The translations under genes were made by a program, and so were the position numbers. The notes beneath the pieces were generated by a model. It saw only the letters and a program-made list of their open reading frames with translations, searched no databases and was not told the DNA's origin. From Sphingobium fuliginis (GTDB taxonomy: Bacteria; Pseudomonadota; Alphaproteobacteria; Sphingomonadales; Sphingomonadaceae), in contig NZ_SEON01000002.1 in NCBI RefSeq assembly GCF_004152845.1, positions 124,001 through 188,000 on the forward strand: 64,000 nucleotides of DNA, read 5' to 3'. Position 1 is the first letter of the stretch; each line of letters opens with the position of its first letter. Shown one piece after another: positions 1-9,399 of the stretch.

Positions 1-32
1 ATACGTCAATAATTCGATTCCGGCTCGTCCCG

Positions 33-824
33 TCAGGCGATCAACCGCCATCCCACCACCACCAACACCGCCGCCAGCAAGGGCTGAAGGACGCGGTCCG
101 ACGTGCGCGTCGCCAGCAGAGACCCGATCACGATGCCCGGCAGCGATCCGGCCAGCAGGTTGACCAGCAGCACGGGGTTGACGTTGCCGATCCACAAATG
201 GCCAAGCCCGGCCACCAGGGTCAGGGGCACGGCATGGACGATGTCGGTCGCCACCAGCCGCTGCATCCGCATGCGCAGCGGGTAGAGCGCCAGCAGCAGC
301 GTCGCCCCGATCGCCCCTGCCCCGACCGAAGTCAGCGTCACCATCGCGCCCAGCAACGCCCCCGCCAGCACGGTCAATGCCGGCTGCCAGCGGGTAAAGC
401 GGTCGGCCGTGCCGACCCGGCGGGCCAGCGCCCATTGATGGAACCGCCCGCGCAGCAAGGTCGCGACCGCCGTGCCGATCAGCACCACGCCCAGCGCGCC
501 CGTGATCACGCCGGTCTTGATCTGCCCCAGATGCATCTGCGACAGGATCGCCAGGACGATCAGCGATGCGGGAATGCTGCCGATCATCAGGCGCTTTACC
601 ACATCATAGTCCGGGCCGCCCTCCGCGCCGCCCTGATGGTGGTGCACCGCGCCCCCGACCGCCTTGGTGATCGATGCGAACCACAGGTCGGTGCCGACCG
701 CCGTGGTGGGCGCGACGCCGAACAGCAGGATCAGGATCGGCGCCATCAGCGATCCACCCCCCACGCCGGTCATGCCAACCATCAGGCCGACAAAAAGGCC
801 CGCGATCGCGTGCAACCAATCCAT
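33..824 (-). CDS. TauE/SafE (TSUP) family anion exporter
   Basis: Predicted inner-membrane permease of about 263 aa. The chain is almost entirely hydrophobic, consistent with the usual eight or so helices of the TSUP family. The N-terminal loop GMTGVGGGSLMAP is the family signature in the first re-entrant helix pair, and a related segment occurs in the second half (TSVGAGAIG), as expected for an internally duplicated permease. TSUP members move small sulfur-containing or organic anions; the substrate cannot be read from sequence. I chose the inner ATG (MDWLHAIAG) because GGGGCGG lies just upstream; the ATG 18 bp earlier has no ribosome-binding site. It stands alone, divergent from the GST gene. 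Confidence 0.85.
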   Translation of the reverse strand: MDWLHAIAGLFVGLMVGMTGVGGGSLMAPILILLFGVAPTTAVGTDLWFASITKAVGGAVHHHQGGAEGGPDYDVVKRLMIGSIPASLIVLAILSQMHLGQIKTGVITGALGVVLIGTAVATLLRGRFHQWALARRVGTADRFTRWQPALTVLAGALLGAMVTLTSVGAGAIGATLLLALYPLRMRMQRLVATDIVHAVPLTLVAGLGHLWIGNVNPVLLVNLLAGSLPGIVIGSLLATRTSDRVLQPLLAAVLVVVGWRLIA

Positions 825-1155
825 ATTCCGCCCCAAACTCATTACGTCGTGAAATCGACCGACGTGTAAGGCCGAAAAACCATGCCAGCCAGCCCCCTTT
901 TGGATTGGAAATTTATCGTCGCCAAAACAAATGCTGTTGAATGCATGAATGGCGCGATCCCCTCGACTTTCCGCGCCCGCCTCGTCTAAAGACCATTGGA
1001 CAATGCGCCTTCATGGTGCATGGCGTCGCCGGCCCTTTTCGCCTCCCGGCCACCCAGCGGCATCCTGATATGAGCGGGTGGGAGGGGCAGAGAACCGGCA
1101 CCGCATCGAAATTGGCTCTTTCGCGCATTTCCAAACAGGCTCTAAAGACAGGGGC
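825..1155. other. Divergent intergenic region, TSUP exporter / GST
   Basis: 331 bp between two divergent starts. It must contain both promoters, but I see no convincing -35/-10 pair and no palindrome. A short open frame at 941-1159 has no ribosome-binding site and no recognisable protein character, so nothing is called in it. Confidence 0.5.
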
Positions 1156-1830
1156 ATGATGAAGCTGTTCATTGGCAACAAGGCCTATTCGAGCTGGTCG
1201 CTGCGCGGCTGGCTGGCGTGCAAGCTGTCCGGCCTTCCCTTCGAGGAAGTGGTCGTGCCGCTTTATGACGAGGCATGGGAGAAGCGGCGCGAAGGCGACG
1301 AATTCGCGCCCTCTTCCGGCAAGGTGCCCATATTGTGGGACGGCGATGACATCGTCGTGTGGGACAGCCTGGCGATCGTCGAATATCTGAACGAAAAGTC
1401 GGGCGGCGACAGGTTCTGGCCGGCCGATACCGCCGCGCGGGCCATGGCCCGTTCGATGGCGGCGGAAATGCATTCAAGCTTCGCCGCGTTGCGCCGCGAG
1501 CACAGCATGAACATCCGCCAGATCTATGCCCCCGTCCCGCCGTCCGAAGCGGTGACTCAGGACATAGCCCGCATCATGCAGCTCTGGGCGCAGGCCCGCG
1601 CCCGCCATGGCGGCGAGGGAGAATTTCTGTTCGGAGACTTCAGTGCGGTCGATGTGATGTTCGCGCCGGTCGTGACGCGCTTCATCACCTATCAACTGCC
1701 CGTGCCGCGCTTTGCGGAGGCTTATATGCGCGCGGTCATCAACCATCCCTGGATGCAGGAATGGATCGGCGGCGCCCAGGCGGAAGAATGGGTGATCGAC
1801 AAGTTCGAAACACCGCCGCAATTGGGGTGA
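1156..1830 (+). CDS. Glutathione S-transferase family protein
   Basis: About 224 aa, normal length for a cytosolic bacterial GST. The N-terminal third has the thioredoxin-like fold signature MKLFIGNKAYSSWSLRGW, with the SSWSLR segment at the usual glutathione-activating position, followed by the cis-Pro strand (SSGKVPIL) and the E/S glutathione-contact turn (VWDSLAIVEYL). The rest is the all-helical C-terminal domain. It should bind glutathione and conjugate or reduce electrophiles; the substrate is unknown. The start is placed at the tandem ATG-ATG at 1156/1159, because the open frame upstream codes for nothing GST-like. Monocistronic, followed by two palindromic repeats. Confidence 0.88.
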   Translation: MMKLFIGNKAYSSWSLRGWLACKLSGLPFEEVVVPLYDEAWEKRREGDEFAPSSGKVPILWDGDDIVVWDSLAIVEYLNEKSGGDRFWPADTAARAMARSMAAEMHSSFAALRREHSMNIRQIYAPVPPSEAVTQDIARIMQLWAQARARHGGEGEFLFGDFSAVDVMFAPVVTRFITYQLPVPRFAEAYMRAVINHPWMQEWIGGAQAEEWVIDKFETPPQLG

Positions 1831-1857
1831 GGCCGGTTTTGGCCAATCCAAGACATT

Positions 1858-1879
1858 CCCCTCCCACAGGCGGGAGGGG
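1858..1879. repeat. Palindromic repeat, GGGAGGGG type (copy 1)
   Basis: Inverted repeat CCCCTCCC / GGGAGGGG around a short centre, between the convergent ends of the GST gene and ksgA. A better-paired copy lies about 100 bp away. Such hairpins are common between genes in sphingomonads; here they may act as transcription-end or mRNA-stabilising hairpins. Confidence 0.7.
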
Positions 1880-1960
1880 TTAGGGGTGGGTGCGAGCGCA
1901 GCGAGCTTCCAGCTTAGCCGTTGAAAATTCACGCTGATGTCGTGCCAGCCCACCCCCTAG

Positions 1961-1984
1961 CCCCCTCCCGCCTGCGGGAGGGGG
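1961..1984. repeat. Palindromic repeat, GGGAGGGG type (copy 2)
   Basis: Perfect 11-bp stem CCCCCTCCCGC / GCGGGAGGGGG with a 2-nt centre, 36 bp downstream of the ksgA stop codon and downstream of the GST gene. Same family as the copy at 1858. The pair brackets about 80 bp of unique sequence between convergent genes. Confidence 0.75.
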
Positions 1985-2019
1985 AATGGCAGGAATCCAC
2001 CCAAGCCGGGCTTTTAGAG

Positions 2020-2877
2020 CTAAAGGCGTCCCAGAACGCGCGCTGTTTCCACGAATTCCTCGACGCTGACGGTTTCCGCGCGGCGTTGCGGGTCTATGCC
2101 GACCGCCTCCAGCGCTTCCAGGGCGCCGGGCAGGCCCTTGAGGCTCTGGCGCAGCATCTTGCGGCGCTGGCCGAAGGCGGCGGCGGTGAGGCGTTCGAGA
2201 TGCTTCAACTGCACGCCTTCGGGGGCGGGTTTGGGCGTGATATGGACGACCGCCGACATGACCTTGGGCGGGGGCGTGAAGGCGCTGCGGTGGACCTTCA
2301 TCGCGATGCGGGCGTCGCTGCGCCATTGGGACAGCACGGCGAGGCGGCCATAATGATCGCCATTGGGTTTCGCCACGATCCGCTCTGCAACCTCCATCTG
2401 GAACATGAGCGTCAGGCTCGACCACCAGGGGAGTGGAGACCAGTCGGTGGAAAGCCAGCCGATGAGGAGGGCGGTGCCGACATTATAGGGCAGGTTGGCG
2501 ATGATATGCGCGCCTTCGCCTGCTTCGGCGCGGGCGTCGACCGCCATCGCGTCGCCGGAAATCACCCGGAACTGGCCCGGAAAGGCCTCCGACAGTTCGG
2601 AAAGCGCGGGCAGGCAGCGCCGGTCGCGCTCGACCGCCACCAGCCTTGCCCCGGCGCGCAGGATCGCGCGGGTCAGGCCGCCGGGACCGGGGCCGACCTC
2701 GAAGGCGGGCTGATCCTCAAGCGGGCCGGGGATGGCCGCGATCCGGTCCAGCAACTGTTCGTCCAGCAGGAAATTCTGGCCGAGCGCCTTGCTCGCCTGC
2801 AATCCGTGGGCGGCGATGACGTCGCGCAGCGGTGGGAGCTTGGGCGGCGGGAGCTTGGAGCGGGTATCGGCGGCCAT
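2020..2877 (-). CDS. ksgA: 16S rRNA (adenine1518-N6/adenine1519-N6)-dimethyltransferase KsgA
   Basis: 285 aa, normal for KsgA/RsmA, which dimethylates two adjacent adenines in the 3' terminal helix of 16S rRNA during 30S maturation. Seen here: the N-terminal ALGQNFLLD motif (residues 31-39), the SAM-binding motif [10 protein letters not shown] (59-67; the family usually has GPGLG), the acidic motif II AVERD, and the catalytic motif IV NLPYN (128-132). It is last in the minus-strand run lptD-surA-pdxA-ksgA, starting only 5 bp after the pdxA stop, an arrangement conserved in many proteobacteria. A palindromic repeat follows it. Confidence 0.96.
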   Translation of the reverse strand: MAADTRSKLPPPKLPPLRDVIAAHGLQASKALGQNFLLDEQLLDRIAAIPGPLEDQPAFEVGPGPGGLTRAILRAGARLVAVERDRRCLPALSELSEAFPGQFRVISGDAMAVDARAEAGEGAHIIANLPYNVGTALLIGWLSTDWSPLPWWSSLTLMFQMEVAERIVAKPNGDHYGRLAVLSQWRSDARIAMKVHRSAFTPPPKVMSAVVHITPKPAPEGVQLKHLERLTAAAFGQRRKMLRQSLKGLPGALEALEAVGIDPQRRAETVSVEEFVETARVLGRL

Positions 2878-2882
2878 GAGCC

Positions 2883-3875
2883 TCAGCAGCCGGGGGTCAG
2901 CCGGGCGCGTGTCGCTTCGGCGGCCATCCTGATCGCGGCCATCATCGCGCTGGGATTGGCGCTGTCCTTGCCCGCAATGCCGAAGGCGGTGCCATGGTCG
3001 GGCGAGGTGCGCACGATGGGAAGGCCAAGGGTGATGTTCACCCCCTCGTCGAAATTCAGCGTCTTGATGGGGATCAGCGCCTGATCGTGATACATGCAGA
3101 GCGCCGCGTCATAGGTTTCGCGGGCGCGGCTGTGGAACAGGGCGTCGGCGGCGAGCGGCCCCTGAATGTCGTAGCCTTCCGCCTGGAGCGACTCCACGGC
3201 GGGGCGGATGACGTCGATCTCCTCCCGCCCCAGCGCCCCGCCCTCGCCCGCATGCGGATTGAGGCCCGCGACGACCAGACGGGGACGGCCGATGCCGAAA
3301 TTGCGCTGAAGCCCCTTTGCCGTGGTGATGGCGCGGGCGCGGATCAGGTCGACCGTGAGCACGGACGACACCTCTGCCAGGGGGATGTGGATGGTGATCG
3401 GCACGACCTTCAGCGACGGCCCCGCCAGCATCATCACGGCGTTGTGGGGCGCGACGCCGCAGCGTTCCGCGATGAATTCGGTCTGTCCCGGATGGGTGAA
3501 GCCGACGCCGTAGAGCTGTTCCTTGCCCACCGGGGCAGTGACGATCCCGGCCGCCGAACCGCTGCGGGCGAGGCCGACCGCGACCTCCAGCGCCTGAAAG
3601 GCCGTGCGCGCGCCATCCATGCTGGGCGTGCCGGGCGTGATCTCGCCCGCCTCCGCCACCTGCAGGCATGGCAGGGCCTTGTCGAAGACCTCCACCGCTT
3701 CCTCCGGCGTGCTGACCGGCTCGACCGGGCCGAGCCAGACGGCGCGCAGGGACGCGGCGTCGCCCACGGCGAAAAAGGGCGACAGGCCCCGCGCCTCTCG
3801 CATGACCCAGCTTTTGGCGACGATTTCCGGCCCGATTCCCGCCGGATCACCGAGCGACACGGCGAATGGCGGCAT
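2883..3875 (-). CDS. pdxA: 4-hydroxythreonine-4-phosphate dehydrogenase PdxA
   Basis: 330 aa, family-typical. PdxA oxidises 4-phosphohydroxy-L-threonine in the DXP-dependent pyridoxal phosphate pathway, using NAD and a divalent metal. Visible signatures: [10 protein letters not shown] (residues 9-18), and the three metal-ligand histidines in FTHPGQTEF (H128), LNPHAGEGG (H208) and MYHDQ (H263). The start used, [13 protein letters not shown], gives the canonical N-terminus; an ATG 33 bp upstream (3908) overlaps the end of surA and is possible. Lies between surA and ksgA with almost no spacing, so it is co-transcribed. Confidence 0.95.
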   Translation of the reverse strand: MPPFAVSLGDPAGIGPEIVAKSWVMREARGLSPFFAVGDAASLRAVWLGPVEPVSTPEEAVEVFDKALPCLQVAEAGEITPGTPSMDGARTAFQALEVAVGLARSGSAAGIVTAPVGKEQLYGVGFTHPGQTEFIAERCGVAPHNAVMMLAGPSLKVVPITIHIPLAEVSSVLTVDLIRARAITTAKGLQRNFGIGRPRLVVAGLNPHAGEGGALGREEIDVIRPAVESLQAEGYDIQGPLAADALFHSRARETYDAALCMYHDQALIPIKTLNFDEGVNITLGLPIVRTSPDHGTAFGIAGKDSANPSAMMAAIRMAAEATRARLTPGC

Positions 3876-3885
3876 ATCCGCCGGA

Positions 3886-5271
3886 TCAGTTATAGTCGAT
3901 AACGGCATCGCGGCGGAGATCGCGCAGATAGATGCGGGCGCGCTTGTTGACCCGTTCTTCCTCCAACTGCGCCATGATCTGTTCGGCATTGGGCGCGGCG
4001 GCGGAGGAGGCTTCGTCACGGCCGCAGACGACCAGCACGCGCACGCCGTCGTTGATCGAGCCGAAGGGCGGCGTCGCCTCACCGACCTGGAGGTTCAGGA
4101 GGATGTCCTGCAATTGCGGGGGCAGGTCGCGCAGCTTCACATTGTCGTTGTCGACCACGTCGGCGCCGATCTTGCCGCCCAGTTCATTGGCCTGGCCGCA
4201 GCCCTTGATCGTCTTGACCTGCGCGGCGAACGCGGCCGCCCTGGTGCTCGCCTGTTCCTTGGTCGTGCCGGCGGGGAAGCTGACGGAGAGCTGCTTGAGG
4301 CTGAGCAGCGCATCGCGCGGATCGGCGGTCAGCACCTTGCGCTTGTCCATGACATAGATGATCGAGACGCCGCCCGGCACGCCGATGGGGCCGGCGATCT
4401 GGCCGACCTGCATTTCGGCCGCCGCCTGCGCCAGTTCGTCGGGCAGCTGGACAGGGCGGACCCAGCCCAGATCGCCGCCGACCGCCGCCGTGGAGGCTTC
4501 GGAAAATTGCCGCGCATAGGCGGCGAAGCTGCCGCCCTGCTTGATCTGTTCGATGATGTTGCGGGCGTTCGCGACGATCTGCTGCTGGTTTTCCGGCGTG
4601 GCCGACAGGTAGATCTCGCCGATGCGGAACTCGTCGCTGCCCTTGGCCGCGTTCATGCGGTCGACCACCGACTTCACCTCGTCCTCCGACACGTTGACGA
4701 AGGGCTGGATGTTGCGGCGGAGCAGGCGGCTCCAGGCCAGCTCGCCCTCGATCTGGCGCCTGATGCTGGCGGCGGAGCTGCCCTGCTGGCGCAGATATTG
4801 GTCGAACTGGGCGGGGGACTGGCGGAAATTGGCCGCGACCCGCTCATAGCTCTGGTCGATCTCGGCCTTATCCACCTTGATGTCGTTGGCGGCGGCTTCC
4901 TGGATCTGGAGCGTCTCGTCGATCAGGTTGCGCAGCACCTGGACGCGCAGCCTTTCCTTTTCCTCGTCCGACACCTTGCCGCCATTGGCCGTGATGATGA
5001 GGGCCAGCCGCTGGTCGACGTCCGTGCCGGTGATGATCCGGCCGTTGACGATGGCCGTCGCCTTGCGGACATTGGGGTCGCTCTTGCCGAAGACGGTCAC
5101 ATCCCTGGGCAGGTTGAGCTGTTGCGTGGCGACATTGTCATCGTCGGCGACCGTCTGGGCCAGGCTTCCGCTGACGCCGGTAGCCAGCAGCGCCGAGGAC
5201 AGAAGCACGGTCCGCAGGCCCCTGTAGGCCGTGCTGCCAATGCGGGAAAACGGGGAAACGACAGGCTGCAT
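3886..5271 (-). CDS. surA: Periplasmic chaperone / peptidyl-prolyl isomerase SurA
   Basis: 461 aa. SurA escorts unfolded outer-membrane proteins through the periplasm to the BAM complex. The protein has a signal peptide (residues 1-39, ending SLAQ), an N-terminal SurA chaperone domain (about 70-190, beginning ATAIVNGRIITGTDVDQR), a parvulin domain with the hallmark GGDLGW (265-270), and a second, more divergent rotamase-like region before the C-terminal helix. The start at MQPVVSPFSR places the signal peptide correctly; the longer frame runs back toward the lptD end. Its gene follows lptD, itself a SurA client, by about 86 bp. Confidence 0.94.
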   Translation of the reverse strand: MQPVVSPFSRIGSTAYRGLRTVLLSSALLATGVSGSLAQTVADDDNVATQQLNLPRDVTVFGKSDPNVRKATAIVNGRIITGTDVDQRLALIITANGGKVSDEEKERLRVQVLRNLIDETLQIQEAAANDIKVDKAEIDQSYERVAANFRQSPAQFDQYLRQQGSSAASIRRQIEGELAWSRLLRRNIQPFVNVSEDEVKSVVDRMNAAKGSDEFRIGEIYLSATPENQQQIVANARNIIEQIKQGGSFAAYARQFSEASTAAVGGDLGWVRPVQLPDELAQAAAEMQVGQIAGPIGVPGGVSIIYVMDKRKVLTADPRDALLSLKQLSVSFPAGTTKEQASTRAAAFAAQVKTIKGCGQANELGGKIGADVVDNDNVKLRDLPPQLQDILLNLQVGEATPPFGSINDGVRVLVVCGRDEASSAAAPNAEQIMAQLEEERVNKRARIYLRDLRRDAVIDYN

Positions 5272-5357
5272 CGTCGACAAAACTCTCCAATCGGTTCGGC
5301 ACGAGATGCGCCGATCCGCCTTAACCGACCCTGAGCAGGAAGCGGGAAGGCTGATCC

Positions 5358-7622
5358 TTATATGCCAATATTGCGAAAAGCCAGCCGAAGCTGGAAGCTG
5401 TTGCCCTTTCGTGCGTCGCCCAGCACCTGATAGTCGCGCCGCCAGGTGACGCCGAGCGTCAGGCAATCGTCCTCATAGGCTATCCCCAGACGATGGCGCA
5501 CGGGTTCATAGCCGTCCGCGACGGACAGCGGATCTTCCTTCGTGTCGGTCAGGTCGATGACGGTCGAGCCGAAGACCGACCAGAAGCGCGCGAACTGGAC
5601 GCGACCGCCCAGCCGCAGTTCCTCGCGGTCCTGCAAATCCTCCAGATTGAGGTTCGCATCGCGGTTGAGGCGCAGATAGCCGACCGTCGCATAGGTCTTG
5701 CGGCTGCCGATGGTGGCGTCGATCTCGTTGCGGCGGACCGACAGATTGTCCTTGTCCAGCCGGAAGCGGTGGGTGAAGCTGATGAAATCCTTGTAGCGGA
5801 CGGTGGTGCGCCCGACGACGTCGGACAGGCGGTCCGACAGGCCGGTTCCTTCCGGCAGGATGCTCTCTCGCTTGTCGAGGCGGTAGCTTTGCCCCACCAC
5901 GCTTTCCAGCGAGAAGTCCGGAAGCGACAGGCTATATTCCATGCCATAGGTGACGCGGGTCGAATCCTCGAACCGGTCATATCCGGAAAAGCGGTTGAGC
6001 GCGAAGAGGTTGCTGTCCTCCAGGTCGATGGCGCGCGCATCCTCATTGGGGACGGAGAGATTGGCGATCTTGGGCGCGGCGACGATCTGGACGCGGGGGG
6101 CGATGCGCTGCACGCCGCCGAACGCCTCGCCCATGAAGGGCCAGCGCATGTCGATGGCCGCCGCCGCGATGCCGCGCGCCTTCCAGCCCGGATCGCCGGC
6201 ATAGCTGACGATGCTGTTCATCAGATTGTCGCTGCTGTGATAGACGTCGCCGCGCAAATAGGTGGTGAAGGTCAGTTCCTGACCCATCGGCGTCAGCTTG
6301 CGCAGGTTCCATTCGAAGGCGGCAAAGGCGCGCTGCGTGTCCTGGCCATGGGTGCGGGTGATGGCCAGGCTGTTCGCCTGGAACTGCGCCACGCCGCCCA
6401 GCAGCGGGTCCTTCATCCGCAGGCGATAGTCGATGACGGGCAGCGCAATCGGCATCTGCCCCTGCGAATCGCCGGTGCGCAGCGTCTGCACCGCCCAGCC
6501 GGCGATGGAGAAATAGCTGTTCTCCCCGATTCGCTGGGCGTTGAGCGTAGAACGCAGCCGGTCGTCCCGGCTGATGTCGTAGCGGCGCAGGAAGGTGCGG
6601 TCGGTCGCGGCGCGGATCGACCCGCCGATGCTCCATTCCGGCGTCAGTTGCAGCGCGCCGCTGGCGTCGAGATAGCCGCGGAAATCCCTTTCCGATCCCG
6701 CCGGGGCGGTGGAAGAGGCATTGCCGGTGGCGACGCGGCTGCCATAGGTCGCATAGCCGGTGATCTGGTAGGCGCCCCGGTCCCATAAGTGGCGGTAGTT
6801 GGTCTCCAGCATCGGCAGCGTGTCGGTATAGACATGCGGCGTGACGGTGAGGTCGCGATTGGGCGCCAGCTTCAGATAATAGGGCAGCGCGACCTCGAAC
6901 CCGTTGGTGCGGTCGTAGCGAAGATTGGGCACCAGCAGGCCGCTGCCGCCATTGTCGCCCACCGGATGGGAGAAGCCGGGCAGCGGGATCAGCGGCAGGC
7001 CGAACAGTTCCACGCTGGCATTGGTATATTTGACGCGGGCCTTGACCGGGTCATAGACGACCCTGACCGCCTTGATCTGCCAGGTAGGCTCCTTGGGGCA
7101 GCCCTCATGATCCTCCACCACGCAGCCGGTATAGGCGGCCTTGCGCAGGGTATAGACCCCGTTCACCCGCTGGCCGCTGGCGGCGGCCAGCCGCCCGCCC
7201 GATTGCAGCACCAGCAGCATGTTCTGGACCATGCCGTCCTGCAGGGAATCGGTGACGTCGAACCGGTCGCCATAGGCGATATTGCCTTCCGGATCGGTGA
7301 CGGAGACGTTGCCGTTCGCCTCCACCTTCCCCGTGGTGCGGTTCCAGACGACCTTGTCGGCGCGCAGCCGGTTGCCCTCCCGCAGCAACTGCACATTGCC
7401 GCTGGCGGTCACGACCTCGCTGTTGCTGTCATATTCCAGCGCATCGGCGGCGAAGCCGATCTGTTCGTCGCTTTCGGGCACGGGGGCGTCGGGCGCGCTG
7501 ATCGTCGCCTGCGGTTCCTGGAGTTGCTGGGCCGTGGCATGCGGGACGGCGACCAGGCACGGAAAGGCAGCGCCGGCGGCCAGGAGAGGTTTCAAACGCA
7601 AGGGAAAAGGGCTGTTCTGCAA
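5358..7622 (-). CDS. lptD: LPS-assembly protein LptD (outer-membrane LPS translocon)
   Basis: 754 aa, typical for alphaproteobacterial LptD. It forms, with LptE, the outer-membrane channel that places LPS in the outer leaflet. Seen: signal peptide (about 1-32, ending ATAQQ), then a periplasmic OstA/LptA-like beta-jellyroll with the repeating pattern ALEYDSNSEVVTASGNVQL and VEANGNVSVTDPEG (about 55-130), two cysteines (CVVEDHEGC) before the barrel, and a long C-terminal beta-barrel rich in alternating aromatic strands ending LRLAFRNIGI. First gene of the surA-pdxA-ksgA run; divergent from pepA with 180 bp between. Confidence 0.95.
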   Translation of the reverse strand: MQNSPFPLRLKPLLAAGAAFPCLVAVPHATAQQLQEPQATISAPDAPVPESDEQIGFAADALEYDSNSEVVTASGNVQLLREGNRLRADKVVWNRTTGKVEANGNVSVTDPEGNIAYGDRFDVTDSLQDGMVQNMLLVLQSGGRLAAASGQRVNGVYTLRKAAYTGCVVEDHEGCPKEPTWQIKAVRVVYDPVKARVKYTNASVELFGLPLIPLPGFSHPVGDNGGSGLLVPNLRYDRTNGFEVALPYYLKLAPNRDLTVTPHVYTDTLPMLETNYRHLWDRGAYQITGYATYGSRVATGNASSTAPAGSERDFRGYLDASGALQLTPEWSIGGSIRAATDRTFLRRYDISRDDRLRSTLNAQRIGENSYFSIAGWAVQTLRTGDSQGQMPIALPVIDYRLRMKDPLLGGVAQFQANSLAITRTHGQDTQRAFAAFEWNLRKLTPMGQELTFTTYLRGDVYHSSDNLMNSIVSYAGDPGWKARGIAAAAIDMRWPFMGEAFGGVQRIAPRVQIVAAPKIANLSVPNEDARAIDLEDSNLFALNRFSGYDRFEDSTRVTYGMEYSLSLPDFSLESVVGQSYRLDKRESILPEGTGLSDRLSDVVGRTTVRYKDFISFTHRFRLDKDNLSVRRNEIDATIGSRKTYATVGYLRLNRDANLNLEDLQDREELRLGGRVQFARFWSVFGSTVIDLTDTKEDPLSVADGYEPVRHRLGIAYEDDCLTLGVTWRRDYQVLGDARKGNSFQLRLAFRNIGI

Positions 7623-7802
7623 AAGGATGGGGCCTCTTTGACGGGGCGCTTTGTTTCCCGCCTATCGCACTGCTTTGTCTGCGCTGCAATCGTCTCCGCC
7701 AAGAGTTTTGCGGGAAAATCAGTCGAACGGCTTTGCCAGACAGGGTAAGCCGCACTATCTGGCCATAGAGATACAAGCCTTGCAGGAAATAAAGGACCCT
7801 AG

Positions 7803-9248
7803 ATGGAAATCGCGTTCAGCCCCGTCCGTCCCGAAGCCGATACGCTGGCCTTCGCCGTGCCGAAGGGCGGTTTCGACGCCTTGCCCCTGAGCGCCGCGCC
7901 CGTGTTGGCGGCGGGCGCCGCCGCGGCGCGCTTCACGGGCGAAGCGGGGTCGAGCTTCGAGAGCTTCGTGGAGGAAGGCGGCAGGGTGCTGCGCGTGGTG
8001 CTGGTCGGCACCGGCGGGGGCAGCGATGCCGATTATGAGCGCGCGGGCAGCGCGCTGACGGCGCGCCTGTCGACCAGCGGCGCGACCCATGCGGCGGTCG
8101 AATTCTTCGGCGGCGCGAGCGGGGACAAGGCGGCGGCGCTGGCCTTCGGCGCGTCGCTGCGCGGCTGGCGGATCGACACCTATCGCACGCGGCAGGCGGA
8201 AAAGGCCAAGCCGACGCTCAAGCGGATCACGCTGGTTTCGAGCGACGCCGGGGCGGCCTGGGAAAGCCGGTCCGCGGTCGCGGCGGGCGTGGCCTTCACC
8301 CGCGAGCTGGTGTCGGAACCGGCGAACATCCTCTACCCCGAAAGCTTCGTCGAGCGCTGCAAGCCTCTGGAGGAGCTGGGCGTCAAGATCACCGTGCTGG
8401 ACAAGACGGCGATGGCGGATCTGGGCATGGGCGCGCTGCTGGGCGTGGCGCAGGGTTCGGTGCGCGAGCCGCGCCTGCTGGCGATGGAATGGGACGGCAC
8501 GGGTGGCGCGACCGAAAAGCCGCTGGTCTTCGTCGGCAAGGGCGTGACCTTCGACACGGGCGGCATTTCCTTGAAGCCCGGGCCGGGCATGGAAGACATG
8601 AAATGGGACATGGGCGGCGCCGGGGCCGTGGCGGGCGCTATCAAGGCGCTGGCAGGGCGCAAGGCGAAGGTGCGCGTCGTCGGCATTTGCGGGCTGGTCG
8701 AGAATATGCCGGACGGCAATGCGCAGCGGCCGGGCGACATCGTCACCTCCATGTCCGGGCAGACGATCGAGGTGCTGAACACCGATGCCGAAGGGCGTCT
8801 GGTGCTGTGCGACGTCATCACCTGGGCGCAGAAGACCTATGCGCCGGAGGTGATCATCGACCTTGCTACGCTGACCGGGGCGATGATCATCTCGCTCGGC
8901 AATGAATATGCGGGCATCTTCTCCAATGACGACGGGCTGGCCGACGATCTGATCGCGGCGGGCAAGGCGGCGGGCGACCAGTTGTGGCGCTTCCCGCTGG
9001 GCGACGCCTACAACAAGCTGATCGACAGCCCGATTGCCGACATGAAGAATATCGGGCCGCGCTATGGCGGGTCGATCACGGCGGCGCAGTTCATCAAGCG
9101 CTTCGTCGATGAGGGCGTGAAATGGGCGCATCTCGACATTGCGGGCATGGTCTGGGCCGACAAGCCCGGCGCGACATGGGACAAGGGCGCGACCGGCTAT
9201 GGCGTGCGGCTGCTCGACCGCTATGTCGCGGACAAGTTCGAGAGCTGA
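7803..9248 (+). CDS. pepA: Leucyl aminopeptidase (M17), cytosolic
   Basis: 481 aa. M17 aminopeptidases are hexameric two-metal enzymes that release N-terminal residues from peptides. The catalytic C-terminal domain is complete: the metal/lysine motif VGKGVTFDTGGISLKPG (about residue 244 on) and the family signature NTDAEGRL (about 325-332) with its metal-binding Asp/Glu and active-site Arg. The N-terminal macro-like domain is divergent, as usual. The gene order pepA-holC is widely conserved in Gram-negative bacteria and supports both calls. Starts in a clean context 180 bp from divergent lptD. Confidence 0.95.
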   Translation: MEIAFSPVRPEADTLAFAVPKGGFDALPLSAAPVLAAGAAAARFTGEAGSSFESFVEEGGRVLRVVLVGTGGGSDADYERAGSALTARLSTSGATHAAVEFFGGASGDKAAALAFGASLRGWRIDTYRTRQAEKAKPTLKRITLVSSDAGAAWESRSAVAAGVAFTRELVSEPANILYPESFVERCKPLEELGVKITVLDKTAMADLGMGALLGVAQGSVREPRLLAMEWDGTGGATEKPLVFVGKGVTFDTGGISLKPGPGMEDMKWDMGGAGAVAGAIKALAGRKAKVRVVGICGLVENMPDGNAQRPGDIVTSMSGQTIEVLNTDAEGRLVLCDVITWAQKTYAPEVIIDLATLTGAMIISLGNEYAGIFSNDDGLADDLIAAGKAAGDQLWRFPLGDAYNKLIDSPIADMKNIGPRYGGSITAAQFIKRFVDEGVKWAHLDIAGMVWADKPGATWDKGATGYGVRLLDRYVADKFES

Positions 9249-9315
9249 TCTTTCTTCCCGTTCGGTTTGATTTGGTCCGGACCGAGGGCAAGCATTGTCT
9301 GGCTAAAACCCCGCC

Positions 9316-9385
9316 CCGTTCGGGCTGAGCCTGTCGAAGCCGTTGGCCTCGCCGACCTTCGGTTCGACAAGCCCGGGGCGAACGG
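9316..9385. repeat. Interspersed palindromic repeat (GGGCTGAGCCTGTCGAA type)
   Basis: Between pepA and holC. Left arm CCGTTCGGGCTGAGCCTGTCGAA and right arm TTCGACAAGCCCGGGGCGAACGG are imperfect inverted copies flanking a 24-bp centre. The core GGCTGAGCCTGTCGAAG is a well-known dispersed REP-like motif in sphingomonads and some other proteobacteria. It may uncouple holC from pepA transcription. Confidence 0.7.
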
Positions 9386-9399
9386 TTAGAGCGTGAAGA

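Noticed and set aside
941..1159. 72-codon plus-strand frame upstream of the GST gene
   Set aside because: No ribosome-binding site, overlaps the GST start and resembles no protein.
3604..5334. 576-codon plus-strand frame opposite surA/pdxA
   Set aside because: Antisense shadow of well-identified genes.
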